Shown: positions 8,199 through 18,696 of the stretch, piece by piece
How positions within the stretch are numbered: position 1 is the stretch's first letter
Layout: every line of letters begins with the position of its first letter
Translations under genes and position numbers: made by a program
The notes under the pieces: model-generated
Told to the model about the DNA's origin: nothing
What the model saw: only the letters and a program-made list of their open reading frames with translations
Database searches by the model: none
Origin: Iamia sp963728655
Lineage (GTDB): Bacteria; Actinomycetota; Acidimicrobiia; Acidimicrobiales; Iamiaceae
NCBI GenBank assembly: GCA_963728655.1
Contig: CAVSLD010000006.1
Coordinates: forward strand, 372,001-436,000
DNA length: 64,000 bases
Direction of reading: 5' to 3'

Positions 8199-9689
8199 TC
8201 AGGGGGCCAGGGCGGCGCCGTCGCGGCGCGGGTCGCCGGCGGCGCCGACGCCGGGGACCACCAGGTGGGCGCCGCCGAAGTAGACGCTCCGGTCGGGCCA
8301 GGTGGTCACCGGGCCCTGCGCAGCCAGGGCGGCGAGGGCCGCGGCGGGGAGGCCGGGCTCGGCCTCGACGTGGTCGGCGTCCCAGTGGGCACGGGGCGCC
8401 TCCACCGCCTCGGCCGGTGACCGGCCGTGGACCACCGGTGCACCAGGACCTGGGTGATGGCCGAGCGGATCCGCTTGCTGCCGCCGCTGCCCACCACCAC
8501 CTCGGTGGCACCGTCGGGTCCGACCACCACGGTGGGCGCCATCATGGAGGCCACCCGCAGCCCCGGCGGGGCGGCGTGGAAGCCGTCGGGGTGGAGGTCG
8601 TCCTCGCCCAGGACGTTGTTGGTCAGGATGCCGGTGCCCGGGATCACGTCGCCCGAGCACTCGCCGTTGGACGTGGTCATGGCGGCGGCCCCACCCTCAC
8701 CGTCCCACACGCTCACGTGGGTCGTGCCCCGGCTCGTGTGGCGTCGGACGGGTGCGAGGGGTCGGTGCCGGCCAGGATGGCGCCGCGGTGCCGATCGACG
8801 TCGGCGGCGGCCGCGACCAGGGCGGCGGGCGCAGCCGGGTCACCGGCGACCAGGGCGTCGCCCTCCAGGCGGCGCGAGGGCGGCGGCGACCAGGGTGCCG
8901 CCGAACGAGGGCCCCGGGTTGGTGAGGACCCTCCGGCCCCGCCACGCCACCTCCAGCGGGGCCCGCTCCACCACCCGGTAGGCGGCCAGGTCGGCCCGCG
9001 GTGAGGAGGCCCTCGTCGGCGGTGACCGCCAGCAGGGCCTCGGCCAGCGGTCCCTGGGCGAAGGCCAGGTCCTCCCCGGCGCCGAGGGCCGACAGGAGGT
9101 CCGCCAGGTCGGGGTTGCGCACGGTGGCACCGGCGACCAGCAGGTGGCCGTCCGGTGCGAACAGGGCCCGGCCCTCGGCCGTGCGCAGGAGGATGGGCTC
9201 GAGGAGGGCCACGATGCCGGCCTGGCGGGGGAGGAGGACGACCCCCTCGGCCGCCAGCCGGACGGCGGGGCCGAGCACCGTCGCGAGGGGCAGGCGCCCG
9301 AGGCGGCGGTGGAGGTGGAGGTACCCGGGCAGGCAGCCGGGGACGGCGATCGGACCCGGGTCCGCAGTGGAAGGACTGGGTGGCGGCCTCGAAGGACACC
9401 ACCACCTCCTCGAAGCGCCGGGGCGGCGACCGCCACCCGGCCGCGGCCCGGCGTGTCGACGAAGAAGTCGAAGACGACCTCCTCGCCCGCCGCGGTCCGG
9501 GCCAGGCAGAAGCCCGCCGCCGGCCAGGCTCGACAGGCAGGGCTCGGCCACGGCTGCGGCGAACCCGGCGGCCACGACCGCGTCGAAGGCGTTGCCCCCC
9601 GCGGCGAGCGCCTCGCCGGCCGCGTCGGCCACCGCCGGGTGGCCGGCCGCCACCAGGGCGCCACCGGGCCCCGGGACGACGCCGCTCAC
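8199..9689 (-). CDS. ggt: Gamma-glutamyltranspeptidase, frame-interrupted
   Basis: GTG at 9687-9689 starts MSGVVPGPGGALVAAGHPAV, the usual GGT N-terminus. The protein then continues through several frames: GNAFDAVVAAGFAAAVAEP, PIAVPGCLPGYLHLHRRLGR, LTNPGPSFGGTLVAA, and the small-subunit start GTTHVSVWDGEGGAAAMTTS. In that last segment the TTH threonine is the autoprocessing nucleophile. GTGILTNN and VGSGGSKRI line the gamma-glutamyl pocket, and the end reads SPAEAVEAPRAHWDAD. The enzyme transfers or hydrolyses gamma-glutamyl groups of glutathione-like thiols outside the cytoplasmic membrane; a signal peptide is not evident in the readable N-terminus. At least five frame changes interrupt the gene. 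All catalytic segments are intact, so sequence error is more likely than decay. Confidence 0.8.
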
Positions 9690-9764
9690 GGGCTGGGCCG
9701 GCCGGGCGCACCGACCGGCGGTCGTCGGCGCGGGTCGCGGACTGCCCGAGGCCCGAGGGGACGG

Positions 9765-12000
9765 TCACGTCGTGGCGTCCTGGGAGCCGGTCACCACCAC
9801 GGTGCCGCCGTCGACCCGACCGATCGTGTACCGGGTGCGGGTGACGTCGCCGTCGTCGTCGAGGTCGAGGGCGCCGGAGCGGCCGTCGTAGTCGATGTCG
9901 CGCCCGTCGGCGAGGAGGTCGCGGCAGCGGGCGTAGGTCGTGCACGTCTGCCCGTCCCGGGTCACGCCGGGGACCTCGGCGAGGACCGCGGCGCCGTCGG
10001 TCGTCCCGGCCGCCTCCACCGCCAGGGCCAGCACGATGGCGCAGTCGTAGGTCGGTGCCCCGTAGATCACGTTGCCGTCGGTCGTGGCCCCGAGGCGCCG
10101 GCGAACTCCGTGTCCCCGGCGGGTGCGACGACCGTCATCCCGTCGAGGGTCGCCGGGTCGTCGGGGGCCACGAGGCGGGCGGTACGCGGGGTTGAAGGCG
10201 CCCTCGGAGCCGAAGAGCCGGTCAGGGGCGACGCCGGCGTCGAGCAGGGCGGCGACCACCTCGGCGCCCTCGGAGAAGCCGACGACCACGACGGCGTCGA
10301 GGTCCTGGCTGGCGATGTCCGTGGCCAGGGCGGTCCGTGCGACCTCGTCCTCCGGGAAGGTCGTCGGCGGCCCGACGGTGATGCCGGCCGCCGTCAGGTC
10401 CGCCACCAGGCGGTCGCCCACCTCCGTGCCGTAGGCGCCGTCGCGCGCCAGCACGGCCACCCGCGACGCACCCCGGGCGGCGACGAGGTCGGCCAGCACG
10501 CCGGCCTCGGTCGTCGTCGGTCGCGATGGTGCGGAAGAAGTGCTCGGCGTCGGGGAGCTCGGGGGCGGTGACCGACCCTGCGCACTGCGGGATCCCGGCC
10601 GCGCGCCACCACGGGCAGGACCACCTCCGCGATCGAGGTGGATCCGGGTCCGACCAGGGCGCCGATGCCCTCGTCGAGGAGGTCGGCGACCCCGAGGCGC
10701 GGCGCTCTCGGCCGTCGTGTAGTCGGGCGCGGAGCGGACCTCGACCTCCTCGCCCAGCACACCGCCGGCGGCGTTCACCTCCTCGACCGCGAGGTCGAGG
10801 CCGGCGACCATCGGGGGTCCGATGAGGTCGCTGTCGGGGACGCTGCGTCCGATGCGGAGGGCCTCGCCGCCGGCGGCGGGCCGGCGCAGCGCGACCACGG
10901 CCCCCGCCGCGACGACCAGGAGCACGGCCGCCGCACCCAGCACCAGGAGGCCGCGCCGGCGCGGTCTGCGGGCCGGCGCCTCGGGCACCGGCGCCGTCCC
11001 GGGAGGCGGTGCGCCCGGCGGAGGGGGACCGGACGGAGGGGTGCCGGGGGGATCGGCGCCGGGTGGCGGGCTCGCGGGCGTCGGCGGCGCCGGGGTGGTG
11101 GGGGCGCCCTGGCGCCGGGTCGCGGCCGTCCCGGGCGGGGTGGGCGGCAGGGAGGCCATCAGCGCCGTCGCCCCCTCGGCGGGCGGCGGGTCGAGGGCGG
11201 CCAGGGCGGCCTGGACCTCGGCCGCCCCGGCCGGGCGCCGGCGGGGGTCGCGCGCCGGTGCACGCGGTGAGCACGGCCGCCAGGTCCGCCGGCAGGCCGG
11301 CGGCGCGCAGGTCGGGCAGCTCCTCGGTCGTGACCCGGTGGATGATCCCGAAGGGGGTGGGGTCGTCGGTGGTGAGCGGGTTGGCCCCCAGGGCCATCGT
11401 CGCCAGGGTCATGCCCAGCCCGTACACGTCGGAGGCGACCGAGGCCCGCTCGCCCTGGAGCAGCTCGGGCGCCATGTAGGCGAGGGTGCCGGTGAGGGCG
11501 TGGGCGATCGTGGTCTCGACGCCGGCCATGCGGGCGATGCCGAAGTCGGCCAGGCGGGCCGACCCCCGCCTGTCGATGAGGATGTTGGCGGGCTTGACGT
11601 CGCGGTGGAGCACGCCCACCTCGTGTGCCGCGGCCAGGGCGTCGGCCACCTGCCCTCCGACCACCACCGTGGTGGCCAGCGGGACGGGCCCGCCGGACAG
11701 GGCGTCGTCGACCGACCCCCCGGGCAGCAGCTCCATGGTGAGGTAGGGCCGTCCGTCGTCGGTCTCGGCCGCGTCGTAGACCGCCACCACGTGGGGGTGC
11801 CACGAGAGCTGGCCGATGGCGAGGCACTCGCGGGTGAGCTGCTCGAGGGAGTGGTCCTCGGCGTGGGTCCGGTCCACGACCTTGATGGCGACGTCGCGCT
11901 GGAAGCGCACCTGGCGGGCGCGGTACACGGTGGCGAACCCGCCCCGGCCGATCAGCCGGAGGTCCTCGTAGCCCGCGATGACCGGGACCGCTGTCGTCAT
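9765..12000 (-). CDS. Ser/Thr kinase fused to LivK-type binding-protein sensor
   Basis: ATG at 11998-12000. Residues 1-270 are a PknB-type kinase: glycine loop IGRGGFATVYRA, catalytic Lys40 in VAIK, HRD at 132-134 in LHRDVKPANI, and DFG at 152-154. The domain ends in TACTARDPRRRPAGAAEVQA once a single extra G near 11253 is removed. Next come a long Pro/Gly/Ala-rich juxtamembrane linker and one membrane helix (RRGLLVLGAAAVLLVVAAGA). An extracytoplasmic domain follows, starting LRIGRSVPDSDLIGPPMVAG and DLAVEEVNAAGGVLGEEVEV, the start of branched-chain amino-acid-type periplasmic binding proteins. Its later part includes VAVLARDGAYGTEVGDRLVA and DAVVVVGFSEGAEVVAALLD. It is therefore a receptor kinase with a solute-sensing ectodomain. 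Further frame changes occur in the sensor part (about 10.1-10.75 kb). Confidence 0.8.
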
Positions 12001-12145
12001 GGTGGCTGCCCCCTGCCGACCAGGTCGGCGGACGTCCCGTGGGTGGCCGTGGCGGCACGGTAGCGGGTCCGTCCCGTCCCGGCCGGTGGCGGCGGCGGGA
12101 CGCGCGCCGGTGGGCGGCGCCTCGCCGGGCCCGTACCCTGCGGCG

Positions 12146-12580
12146 ATGGCCGTCCCCGAGATCGCTCCGCAGGTCGACCCCGACGAGCTGGTCGATGACG
12201 TCGCCCCACCACGGCCCGACCGGGTGGCCCGCGCCATGGCCCTCGGCCTGGTGGCCATCGGGGTCCTGCACTTCGTCTCACCCGGCGTCTTCGAGCGGAT
12301 CGTCCCGCGGGTCCTCGGCCACGCGCGCGAGCTCGTCTACCTGAGCGGCGTGTGCGAGATCGCCAGCGGGGTGCTCATCGCGGTGCCGCGGACGCGCCGC
12401 ACCGGGGCCCTCCTGGCCGCGGCCACCATCGTCGCCGTCTACCCCGCCAACTGGCAGATGGCCCTCGACGCGGGCTGGCCTCCCCGTGGCGCCGAGGGCT
12501 GGGGGGCCTGGGTCCGCCTCCCGTTCCAGGTGCCCATGGTGTGGCTCGCCCTGCGCGTCGCCCGCCGGGCCCGGGCCTGA
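12146..12580 (+). CDS. Small DoxX-like integral membrane protein
   Basis: The product is 144 residues from ATG at 12146. A short acidic N-terminus (IAPQVDPDELVDDVAPPRPD) precedes about four hydrophobic segments: MALGLVAIGVLHFVSPGVF, LVYLSGVCEIASGVLIAV, TGALLAAATIVAVYPANWQM and VPMVWLALRVARRARA. The order and the HFVSPGVFERIVP and GVCEIASGVL phrases match DoxX/DUF-type four-helix proteins, whose function is generally unknown. It is divergent from the receptor kinase. Its stop lies 6 bases from the stop of the converging SDR gene, so the two transcripts must share a terminator region or overlap. Confidence 0.7.
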   Translation: MAVPEIAPQVDPDELVDDVAPPRPDRVARAMALGLVAIGVLHFVSPGVFERIVPRVLGHARELVYLSGVCEIASGVLIAVPRTRRTGALLAAATIVAVYPANWQMALDAGWPPRGAEGWGAWVRLPFQVPMVWLALRVARRARA

Positions 12581-12586
12581 GCGGTC

Positions 12587-13487
12587 TCAGCCGCCGAGGG
12601 CCTTCAGGGTGGCCATGAGCTCCTCGGTGAGGTTGGCGGGCACGATGTAGCCGTCCTCGTCGCGGATCTCGTCGAAGTGGTCGCGGATGTCCTCGACGGT
12701 GAGCGACTCGGTGTCGGTCCAGCCCTGGGTGACGCCGGTGAAGACGCGGGCCACGTGGCCGCCGCCGCAGCTGTAGACCTCGCCCGAGACGGGCACGTCC
12801 TCGTGGGCCAGCCAGGCCACCACGGGGGTGATGAACGCCGGGTCGAGCTTGTCGGCCATGGCGCCGAGGAGCTCCTCGGTCATGCGGGTCTTGGCGACCG
12901 GCGCGATGGCGTTGGCCTTGATGTTGTCGCGGGCCGCCCTCGACGGCGAGGACCCGGGTGAGCCCGACGAGGCCGGCCTTGGCCGCGCCGTAGTTGGTCT
13001 GGCCGAAGTTGCCGAAGAGGCCGGCGGCCGAGGAGGTGTTCACGATGCGGCCGTAGGACTGCTCGCGCATGGTGGCCCACGCGGCCTGGGTGACGTAGAA
13101 GGCGCCCTTGAGGTGGACGTCGAGCACCGGCTCGAGCTTCTCCGCGTCCATGTTCTTGAAGGCGCCGTCGCGCAGGATGCCGGCGTTGTTGATGACGATG
13201 TCGACCCGCTCGAAGGTGTCGAGCGCGGTCTGGACGATGGCCTTGCCGCCCTCGGGGGTGGCGACGGAGTCGTAGCTCGCGACGGCCTCGCCGCCGGCGG
13301 CCTTGATCTCGTCGACGACCTTCTGGGCCGCGGTGTGGGAGCCGCCCTCGCCGTCGACCGAGCCGCCGAGGTCGTTGACCACGACCAGCGCGCCCCTCTT
13401 GGCCAGCTCCAGGGCGTGGGACCGGCCCAGGCCGCCGCCGGCGCCGGTGATGATCGCGACCTTGCCGTCGTACCCGAGGTCAGCCAT
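12587..13487 (-). CDS. SDR, 3-hydroxyacyl-CoA dehydrogenase-like, one frameshift
   Basis: ATG at 13485-13487. The NAD(P) motif TGAGGGLGRS is near residue 15, followed by NDLGGSVDGEG, NNAGILRDGAF and the active-site set Ser (NTSSAAG), Tyr and Lys in TNYGAAKAG. NDLGG and ILRD are characteristic of the dehydrogenase domain of peroxisomal multifunctional enzyme type 2, so oxidation of (3R)-hydroxyacyl-CoA is a reasonable inference. After AVEGA one extra base (about 12940) shifts the frame; the protein resumes as TRMTEELLGAMADKLDPAFI and ends VPANLTEELMATLKALGG. A second SDR of the same subfamily is at 37182-38085 next to a MaoC hydratase. Confidence 0.85.
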
Positions 13488-13642
13488 GGGGGAGTGCTCC
13501 TTGCGTGTCCTGGCGATCTGCCGGGCGAGACGCTACCGAGGCCCCGCCACCGGCCCGAAACCGACCGGCGTGCCCCACCCCCCTCGAAACCGCAGTGATG
13601 CCGGTCGTGGGGCGACCTTCGCCACTGCCGTTTGCGGGGGTG

Positions 13643-14574
13643 TCAGGGGTGGGGGGCCTCGGCGCCGACGAGCTCCAGGCTGCGGTCCCACAGGGCCCGG
13701 CCCAGGGCCGGGTCGCGGGCCGTCGGCGAGGAGTGGACCGGCACCGGCGGGCCCCGGCGCTCGCCCAGGCCGCCGGGCCCGACGTAGGTGCCGCCCGGCA
13801 GCTCGGCGTCGGTGGCGGCCCGGAGCTGGGGGAGGGCCCCGCGGCGGGCCGACTGGGTCATCGGTGTGGCCAGCCACATGCCGACGGTCTGGAGCCAGGC
13901 GAGGGGGTCGCCGCCCCCCTTGCCCAGCGCCGTGCGCACCAGGCCGGGGTGGGCGGCGAGGGCCCGGGCGGGGGAGCCGGACGGCGGCCAGGCGTCGCTC
14001 CAGCTCGAAGGTGAAGAGGAGGTTGGCCAGCTTGCTCTCGCCGTAGGCGAGCCACCGCCAGTACCGGCGGTGGTCGCAGGACAGGTCGTCGACGTCGAAG
14101 GTGGTGTCGCCCCACAGGTGGGCCAGGCTCGCCACGGTGACGATCCGGCCTTCGGGGGCGGCCTCGACCAGGGGGAGCAGGCGCAGGGTGAGGGCGAGGG
14201 GGCCCAGGTGGTTGGTGCCGATCTGCAGCTCGAAGCCGTCCTCGGTCCGACGCCGGGGGGTGGCCATCACGCCGGCGTTGTTGACCAGCACGTCGACCCG
14301 GTCGTGGTGGCTCGCCACGTCGGCCGCGAAGGCGGCCACGCTCGCCAGCGAGGCCAGGTCGAGGGCGCCGACCTCCACCTGGGCACCGGGCGACGTCGCG
14401 CCGGATGCGGGCCGCGGTCGCGTGCCCCTCGGCCGGGTCCCGGGCCGTGAGCACGACGGTGGCGCCGGCCCGGGCCAGCTCGCGGGCGGTCACGGTGCCC
14501 AGGCCGCTGGTGGCCCCGGTGACGACGGCGACGCGGCCGGTCAGGTCACCGACGTCGGCAGGGGTCCAGGCCAC
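13643..14574 (-). CDS. SDR, retinol-dehydrogenase/WW-oxidoreductase type, two frameshifts
   Basis: GTG at 14572-14574 gives MAWTPADVGDLTGRVAVVTG with the nucleotide-binding motif TGATSGLGTVTARE. The protein continues in two further frames: EVGALDLASLASVAAF, VDVLVNNAGVMATPRRRTED and HLGPLALTLRLLP. The active site Ser (VTVASLAH) and the Tyr-Lys pair in AYGESKLANLLFTFELERRL are present. The tail is HPGLVRTALGKGGGDPLAWL. NAGVMATP and GESKLAN mark the subfamily acting on long-chain or retinol-like substrates. Both breaks (about 14395 and 13975) are explained by one extra base each. The substrate is unknown. Confidence 0.8.
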
Positions 14575-14620
14575 GCCACGGGTTCGTGGGCGGAGGGCGG
14601 CCGGCTTGGGCGACCGCCGC

Positions 14621-15495
14621 TCAGCGGCTGCGGAGCTTGGCCAGCAGGCGCAGGATCTCCAGGTAGAGCCAGACGAGGGTGACCACCAGGCCGAGGGCGG
14701 CGAACCACTCCATGTACTTCGGCGCGCCGGCCTGCTCGGCCTTGTCGATGAAGTCGAAGTCGAGGGTGAGGTTCAGGGCGGCGATGACCACGACGACGAC
14801 GCTGAAGCCGATGCCCACCAGGCCGTTGCCGTGGATGTAGGGCACGCCGGACCCGAACAGGCTGAGCACGAAGCTCACCAGGTAGACGAGCAGGATGCCG
14901 CCGGTGGCGGCGATGACCCCGAGGCGGAAGCGGGGGGTGACCCGGATCCGACCGGTGGCGTAGAGCACCAGCATCATGAGGAAGACGCCGATGGTGAGGC
15001 CCACGGCCTGGAGGACGATGCCCTCGAACTCGACCTCGTAGGCCTTGGAGATGGCCCCGACGAAGATCCCCTCGGCCACGGCGTAGAGGGGGGCGGTGAT
15101 GCGGGCCCACCGGGGCTTGAAGAACGAGAGCGAGGGCCAGGCCGAAGGCCGACGAAGACGGCGACGATGATCCACGGGGGGATCGTCGATCGAGGTGGTC
15201 TCCTCGGTGCCGTCGGCCAGGACCTGCGAGGTGGTGCTGCACCGCGTTCCACCCGATGACGCCGGTGGCGCAGATGATGGCCAGCAGCACGCCGGTGGCC
15301 GAGGCCACGCCTCCTCGGCGCAGGGTGGGCTCGGCCGTGGGGGGTGGTGAGGGCGGCCAGGGACCGCCGGCCACGTTGTCCGGGGCGGGCGGGACGGGGG
15401 CCCCGGGCGAGCCCGGCTGTCCGCCCTCCGGGCCAGGCCGTCGGGGGGCCCGACGCCGGGGTGAACTTGTCGGCGCGCAGCATCGGGTTGCTCAT
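14621..15495 (-). CDS. Bax inhibitor-1/YccA family membrane protein, frame-interrupted
   Basis: ATG at 15493-15495 gives MSNPMLRADKFTP, the conserved opening of actinobacterial BI-1/YccA proteins. It is followed by a Pro-rich cytoplasmic lead and seven hydrophobic segments, including SATGVLLAIICATGVIGW, IVLQAVGLTIGVFLMMLVLY and AATGGILLVYLVSFVLSLF. Near the end are DFDFIDKAEQAGAPKYMEWF and LVWLYLEILRLLAKLRSR, the hallmark C-terminus. The family are pH-sensitive calcium-leak-like channels; the bacterial role is unclear. Five frame changes lie within about 300 bases (15130-15420), each consistent with one extra base. The gene is preceded at 15579 by the acyl-CoA synthetase. Confidence 0.8.
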
Positions 15496-15578
15496 GGCGC
15501 CAGTCTGCCCCAGGTCGGCGGCGAGGGGCCGCTCGGGCGGCGTCGGCGCCCGGGCCGCGGATCGTGCGGGCGGCGGGC

Positions 15579-17205
15579 TCAGCCGGCGGACGACGGCCTC
15601 CCCGGCCCACGCCTTGAGGCGCTTGTAGTCGACCTTGCCGTTGGGGGCCCGACCGATGGTGTCGATGGCCAGGACCCGCTTGGGCGCCTTGTAGCGGGCC
15701 AGGCGGCCCTTGACTGGGCGATGACGTCGGCCTCGTCGAGGTCGGCGCCGGGGGCCAGCTCGACGACCGCCGGTGATGGCCTCGCCGAACTTGTCGTCGG
15801 GGAGCCCGACGGCCACGGCGTCGACGATCGAGGGGTGGAGCTTGAGGGCCTCCTCCACCTCCTCGGGGAAGACCTTCTCGCCGCCGGTGTTGATGCACAC
15901 CGACCCCCGGCCCGAGCAGGGTGATCGAGCCGTCCGCCTCGACCTGGGCGAAGTCGCCGGGGACCGAGTAGCGCTTGCCGTCGATGGTGACGAAGGTGGC
16001 GGCCGACTTGTCGGGGTCCTTGTAGTAGCCGATGGGCTGGAACCCGCCGACGGCGACCCGGCCGATCTGTCCCGACCCGGGCTCGACGTCGGTGCCGTCC
16101 TCGTCGACGACCCGGGTGTTCTCGCCGACGGTGAAGGTGGCCGTCTTGACCTCGGCCCCGGCGGCGGAGACCGACTGGCCCATGCCGACCGCCTCCGAGG
16201 AGCTGAAGGCGTCGATGACGACGGCCGCGGGTGGCGTGGGCCAGCAGGCCCTGCTTGACCGGCTCGGAGAACATGACCCCCGAGGAGGTGACGGCCAGCA
16301 GGCTGGACAGGTCCCACCGGTCGGGCTCGGCGTCGAGGGCCCGGGTGATGGGCTTGGCGAAGGCGTCGCCCACGATGGCGATGAGGTTGACCGCCTCCCG
16401 GTCGATGGTGTCGAGCAGCTCGGGGATGTCGAGGCTGCGGGACTCGAGGGTGACGACGCAGCCGCCGCCCGAGAGGATGATCAGCTGGGTCATGCAGCCG
16501 GTGCCGTGCATGAGGGGGCAGGCGGGCAGGCCCACCATGCCCGGCTTGGTGACCTTCTCCCGCACGATGTCGAGGTCGGCCTCGCCCTCGCGGACGCGGG
16601 CCTCGATGGCCGAGCCCACCAGGTTGCGGAACAGGTCGTCCTGGCGCCACATGACGCCCTTGGGCATGCCCGTGGTGCCGCCGGTGTAGAGCATGTAGAG
16701 GTGGTCGCCGCTGCGGCCCCACGGCGGCGACGACCCGCTCGGGGTGGGAGGTGGCGGCCGTCCTCGTAGGGCGATGGCCCACTCCGGGCAGGGGCCGCTG
16801 CCGTCGTCGACCCACAGCCACAGCCGGACCCGGTCGACCCGGTCCCGGATGCGCTCGATGGTGGGGGTGAACGCGCCGTGGAAGACGACGGCGACGGCGT
16901 CGGCGTTGTCCCAGAGGTAGACGAGCTCGTCGTCGGCGTAGCGGTAGTTGGTGTTGACCGGGGCCAGCCCGGCCTTCCAGATCCCGAACATCGACTCCAG
17001 GTACTCGGGGCCGTTGTAGAGGTAGTGGGCGACCTTGTCCTGCTCGACGACGCCGGCCGTCCAGCAGGGCGTGGGCCACGCCGTTGGCCCGCTCGTCCAT
17101 CTCGCGCCAGGTCAGGCGTCGGTCGCCCTGCACCTGGGCCGGTGCGTCGGGGATCTGCTCGGCGATCGCCTCCCAGACCTCGGCGAAGTTCCATCCTGCC
17201 GCCAT
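15579..17205 (-). CDS. Acyl-CoA synthetase (FadD-like), frame-interrupted
   Basis: ATG at 17203-17205 gives MAAGWNFAEVWEAIAEQIPD. Adenylate-forming enzyme landmarks follow: YLESMFGIWKAGLAPVNTNY, the P-loop YTGGTTGMPKGVMW, CPLMHGTG, the IDAFSSSEAVGMG region, RYSVPGDFAQVEADG, and INTGGEKVFPEEVEEALKLH. The C-terminal lysine region is IGRAPNGKVDYKRLKAWAGE. It activates a fatty or other carboxylic acid with ATP and CoA. The protein has to be read through all three frames with about eight breaks (for example near 17060, 16740, 16235, 15915, 15775 and 15720). The last break, near the C-terminus, gives the stop at 15579. It is divergent from the nucleotide-sugar dehydrogenase across 168 bases. Confidence 0.85.
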
Positions 17206-17373
17206 GCGGGTCTCCTGGGTTCGGGGTGACGGGCGGGAGTGTAGGGGCGAGGCGTCCGGTGCCGTCGCCGGGCGGTCGGCAGGTCTCGACTACCCTCGCC
17301 CCGGCGGCGCTGGCCGCCGGCAGGGAGGTCCTCGCTCGGACCTGCCGGCCTGGGGGGACCGAGGAGAGCACCC

Positions 17374-18644
17374 GTGACCAAGGTGATCGTGGTGGGTCAG
17401 GGCTACGTGGGCCTGCCCGTGGCCGTGCGGGCCGCCGAGGCCGGCTTCGACGTCGTCGGGCTCGACCTCGACGCGGCCCGCATCAAGCGGCTGGCCGCCG
17501 GCGAGTCCTTCGTCGAGGACATCTCCGCCGAGCGGCTCGGCGCGGTCCTCGGCCTCGGGCCGCTACCGCCCGACCGCCGACCCGGCCGACGCCGAGGGCT
17601 TCGACGTCGCCGTCATCTCGGTGCCGACGCCGCTGACCGAGGGCGTGCCCGACCTGAGCTACATCGAGTCGGCCGCCGCCGCCCTCGCCGCCCCACCTGC
17701 GCGACCGGGGGCCACGGTCATCCTCGAGTCGACCACCTACCCCGGCACCACCGAGGAGCTGGTCCAGCCCATCCTGGAGGCCGGCTCGGGCCTGCGGGTC
17801 GGCGCCGACTTCCACCTCGGCTACAGCCCCGAGCGCATCGACCCGGGCAACGCCACGTGGACCCTCGAGACCACGCCCAAGGTGGTCTCCGGGGTCACCC
17901 CCGGCTGCCTGGCCGCGGTCCAGGGGTTCTTCGACGCCGCTGGTGGAGAGACCGTCCCGGTCTCCTCGCCCAAGGAGGCCGAGCTGGCCAAGCTGCTCGA
18001 GAACACCTTCCGCCACGTCAACATCGCCCTGGTCAACGAGCTGGCGATGTTCGCCCACGAGCTCGGCGTCGACGCCTGGGAGGCCATCGACGCCGCCAGC
18101 ACCAAGCCCTTCGGGTTCATGAGGTTCACCCCCGGGCCGGGCGTCGGGGGCCACTGCCTCCCGATCGACCCGTCGTACCTCTCCTGGCGCGTCCGCCGCT
18201 CGCTGGGCCACACCTTCCGCTTCGTCGAGCTGGCCAACGACGTCAACGAGCACATGCCCGACCACGTGGTCTCGCGGGTCGCCGCGGCCCTCAACCGCCA
18301 GCAGCCGGTCGGTCAACGGCTCGCGGATCGCTGGTGCTCGGCCTGTCCTACAAGAAGAACACCGGCGACGCCCGCGAGGCGCCCTCCGGCCGGTCATCAT
18401 CCGGCGGCTGCTGGCCCTGGGGGCCGAGCGTCCGGGCCGTCGACCCCCACGTCGAGCCCTGCCACGCCCCCGACGGGGTGGCGATGGTCGAGCTCGAGCC
18501 CCGACGAGCTGCAGCCGGGCCGACCTGGTGCTCCTGGTGGTCGACCACGACGTCTTCGACGCCGACGCTGATCGTCGAGCCACGCCGCCCAGGTCCTCGA
18601 CTGCCGCAACGTGCTCGTCCGGCGACAACGTCGAGGTCCTCTGA
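17374..18644 (+). CDS. UDP-N-acetylhexosamine 6-dehydrogenase (WbpA-like), frame-interrupted
   Basis: GTG at 17374, preceded by GAGGAG. NAD-binding motif GQGYVGLPVAVRAAEAGFDV; then VISVPTPLTEGVPDLSYIES, ILESTTYPGTTEELV, LAKLLENTFRHVNIALVNEL, and the catalytic-Cys segment FTPGPGVGGHCLPIDPSYL. The C-terminal UDP-binding domain starts LVLGLSYKKNTGDAREAPS and ends in NVEVL. STTYPGTTEE and ENTFR point to the UDP-GlcNAc/UDP-ManNAc dehydrogenase branch rather than UDP-glucose dehydrogenase. It oxidises C6 of the amino sugar to a uronic acid for surface polysaccharide. There is one break near 17560 and about nine between 18315 and 18625; nearly all are repaired by removing one base. Confidence 0.85.
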
Positions 18645-18696
18645 GCCCGGCGGAGCCACCCGACGGTGCCGGCCCGGCGGCCCCCGGGCCCCGGCC

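Noticed and set aside
5384..9004. Very long plus-strand open frame (about 1200 codons) opposite the SNF2 helicase
   Set aside because: Composition is a Val/Gly/His/Gln-rich mirror of the minus-strand gene and no domain is recognisable; the minus strand carries clear helicase motifs.
8199..9689. ggt as a true pseudogene
   Set aside because: All catalytic segments are conserved across the breaks, and neighbouring housekeeping-type genes show the same breaks.
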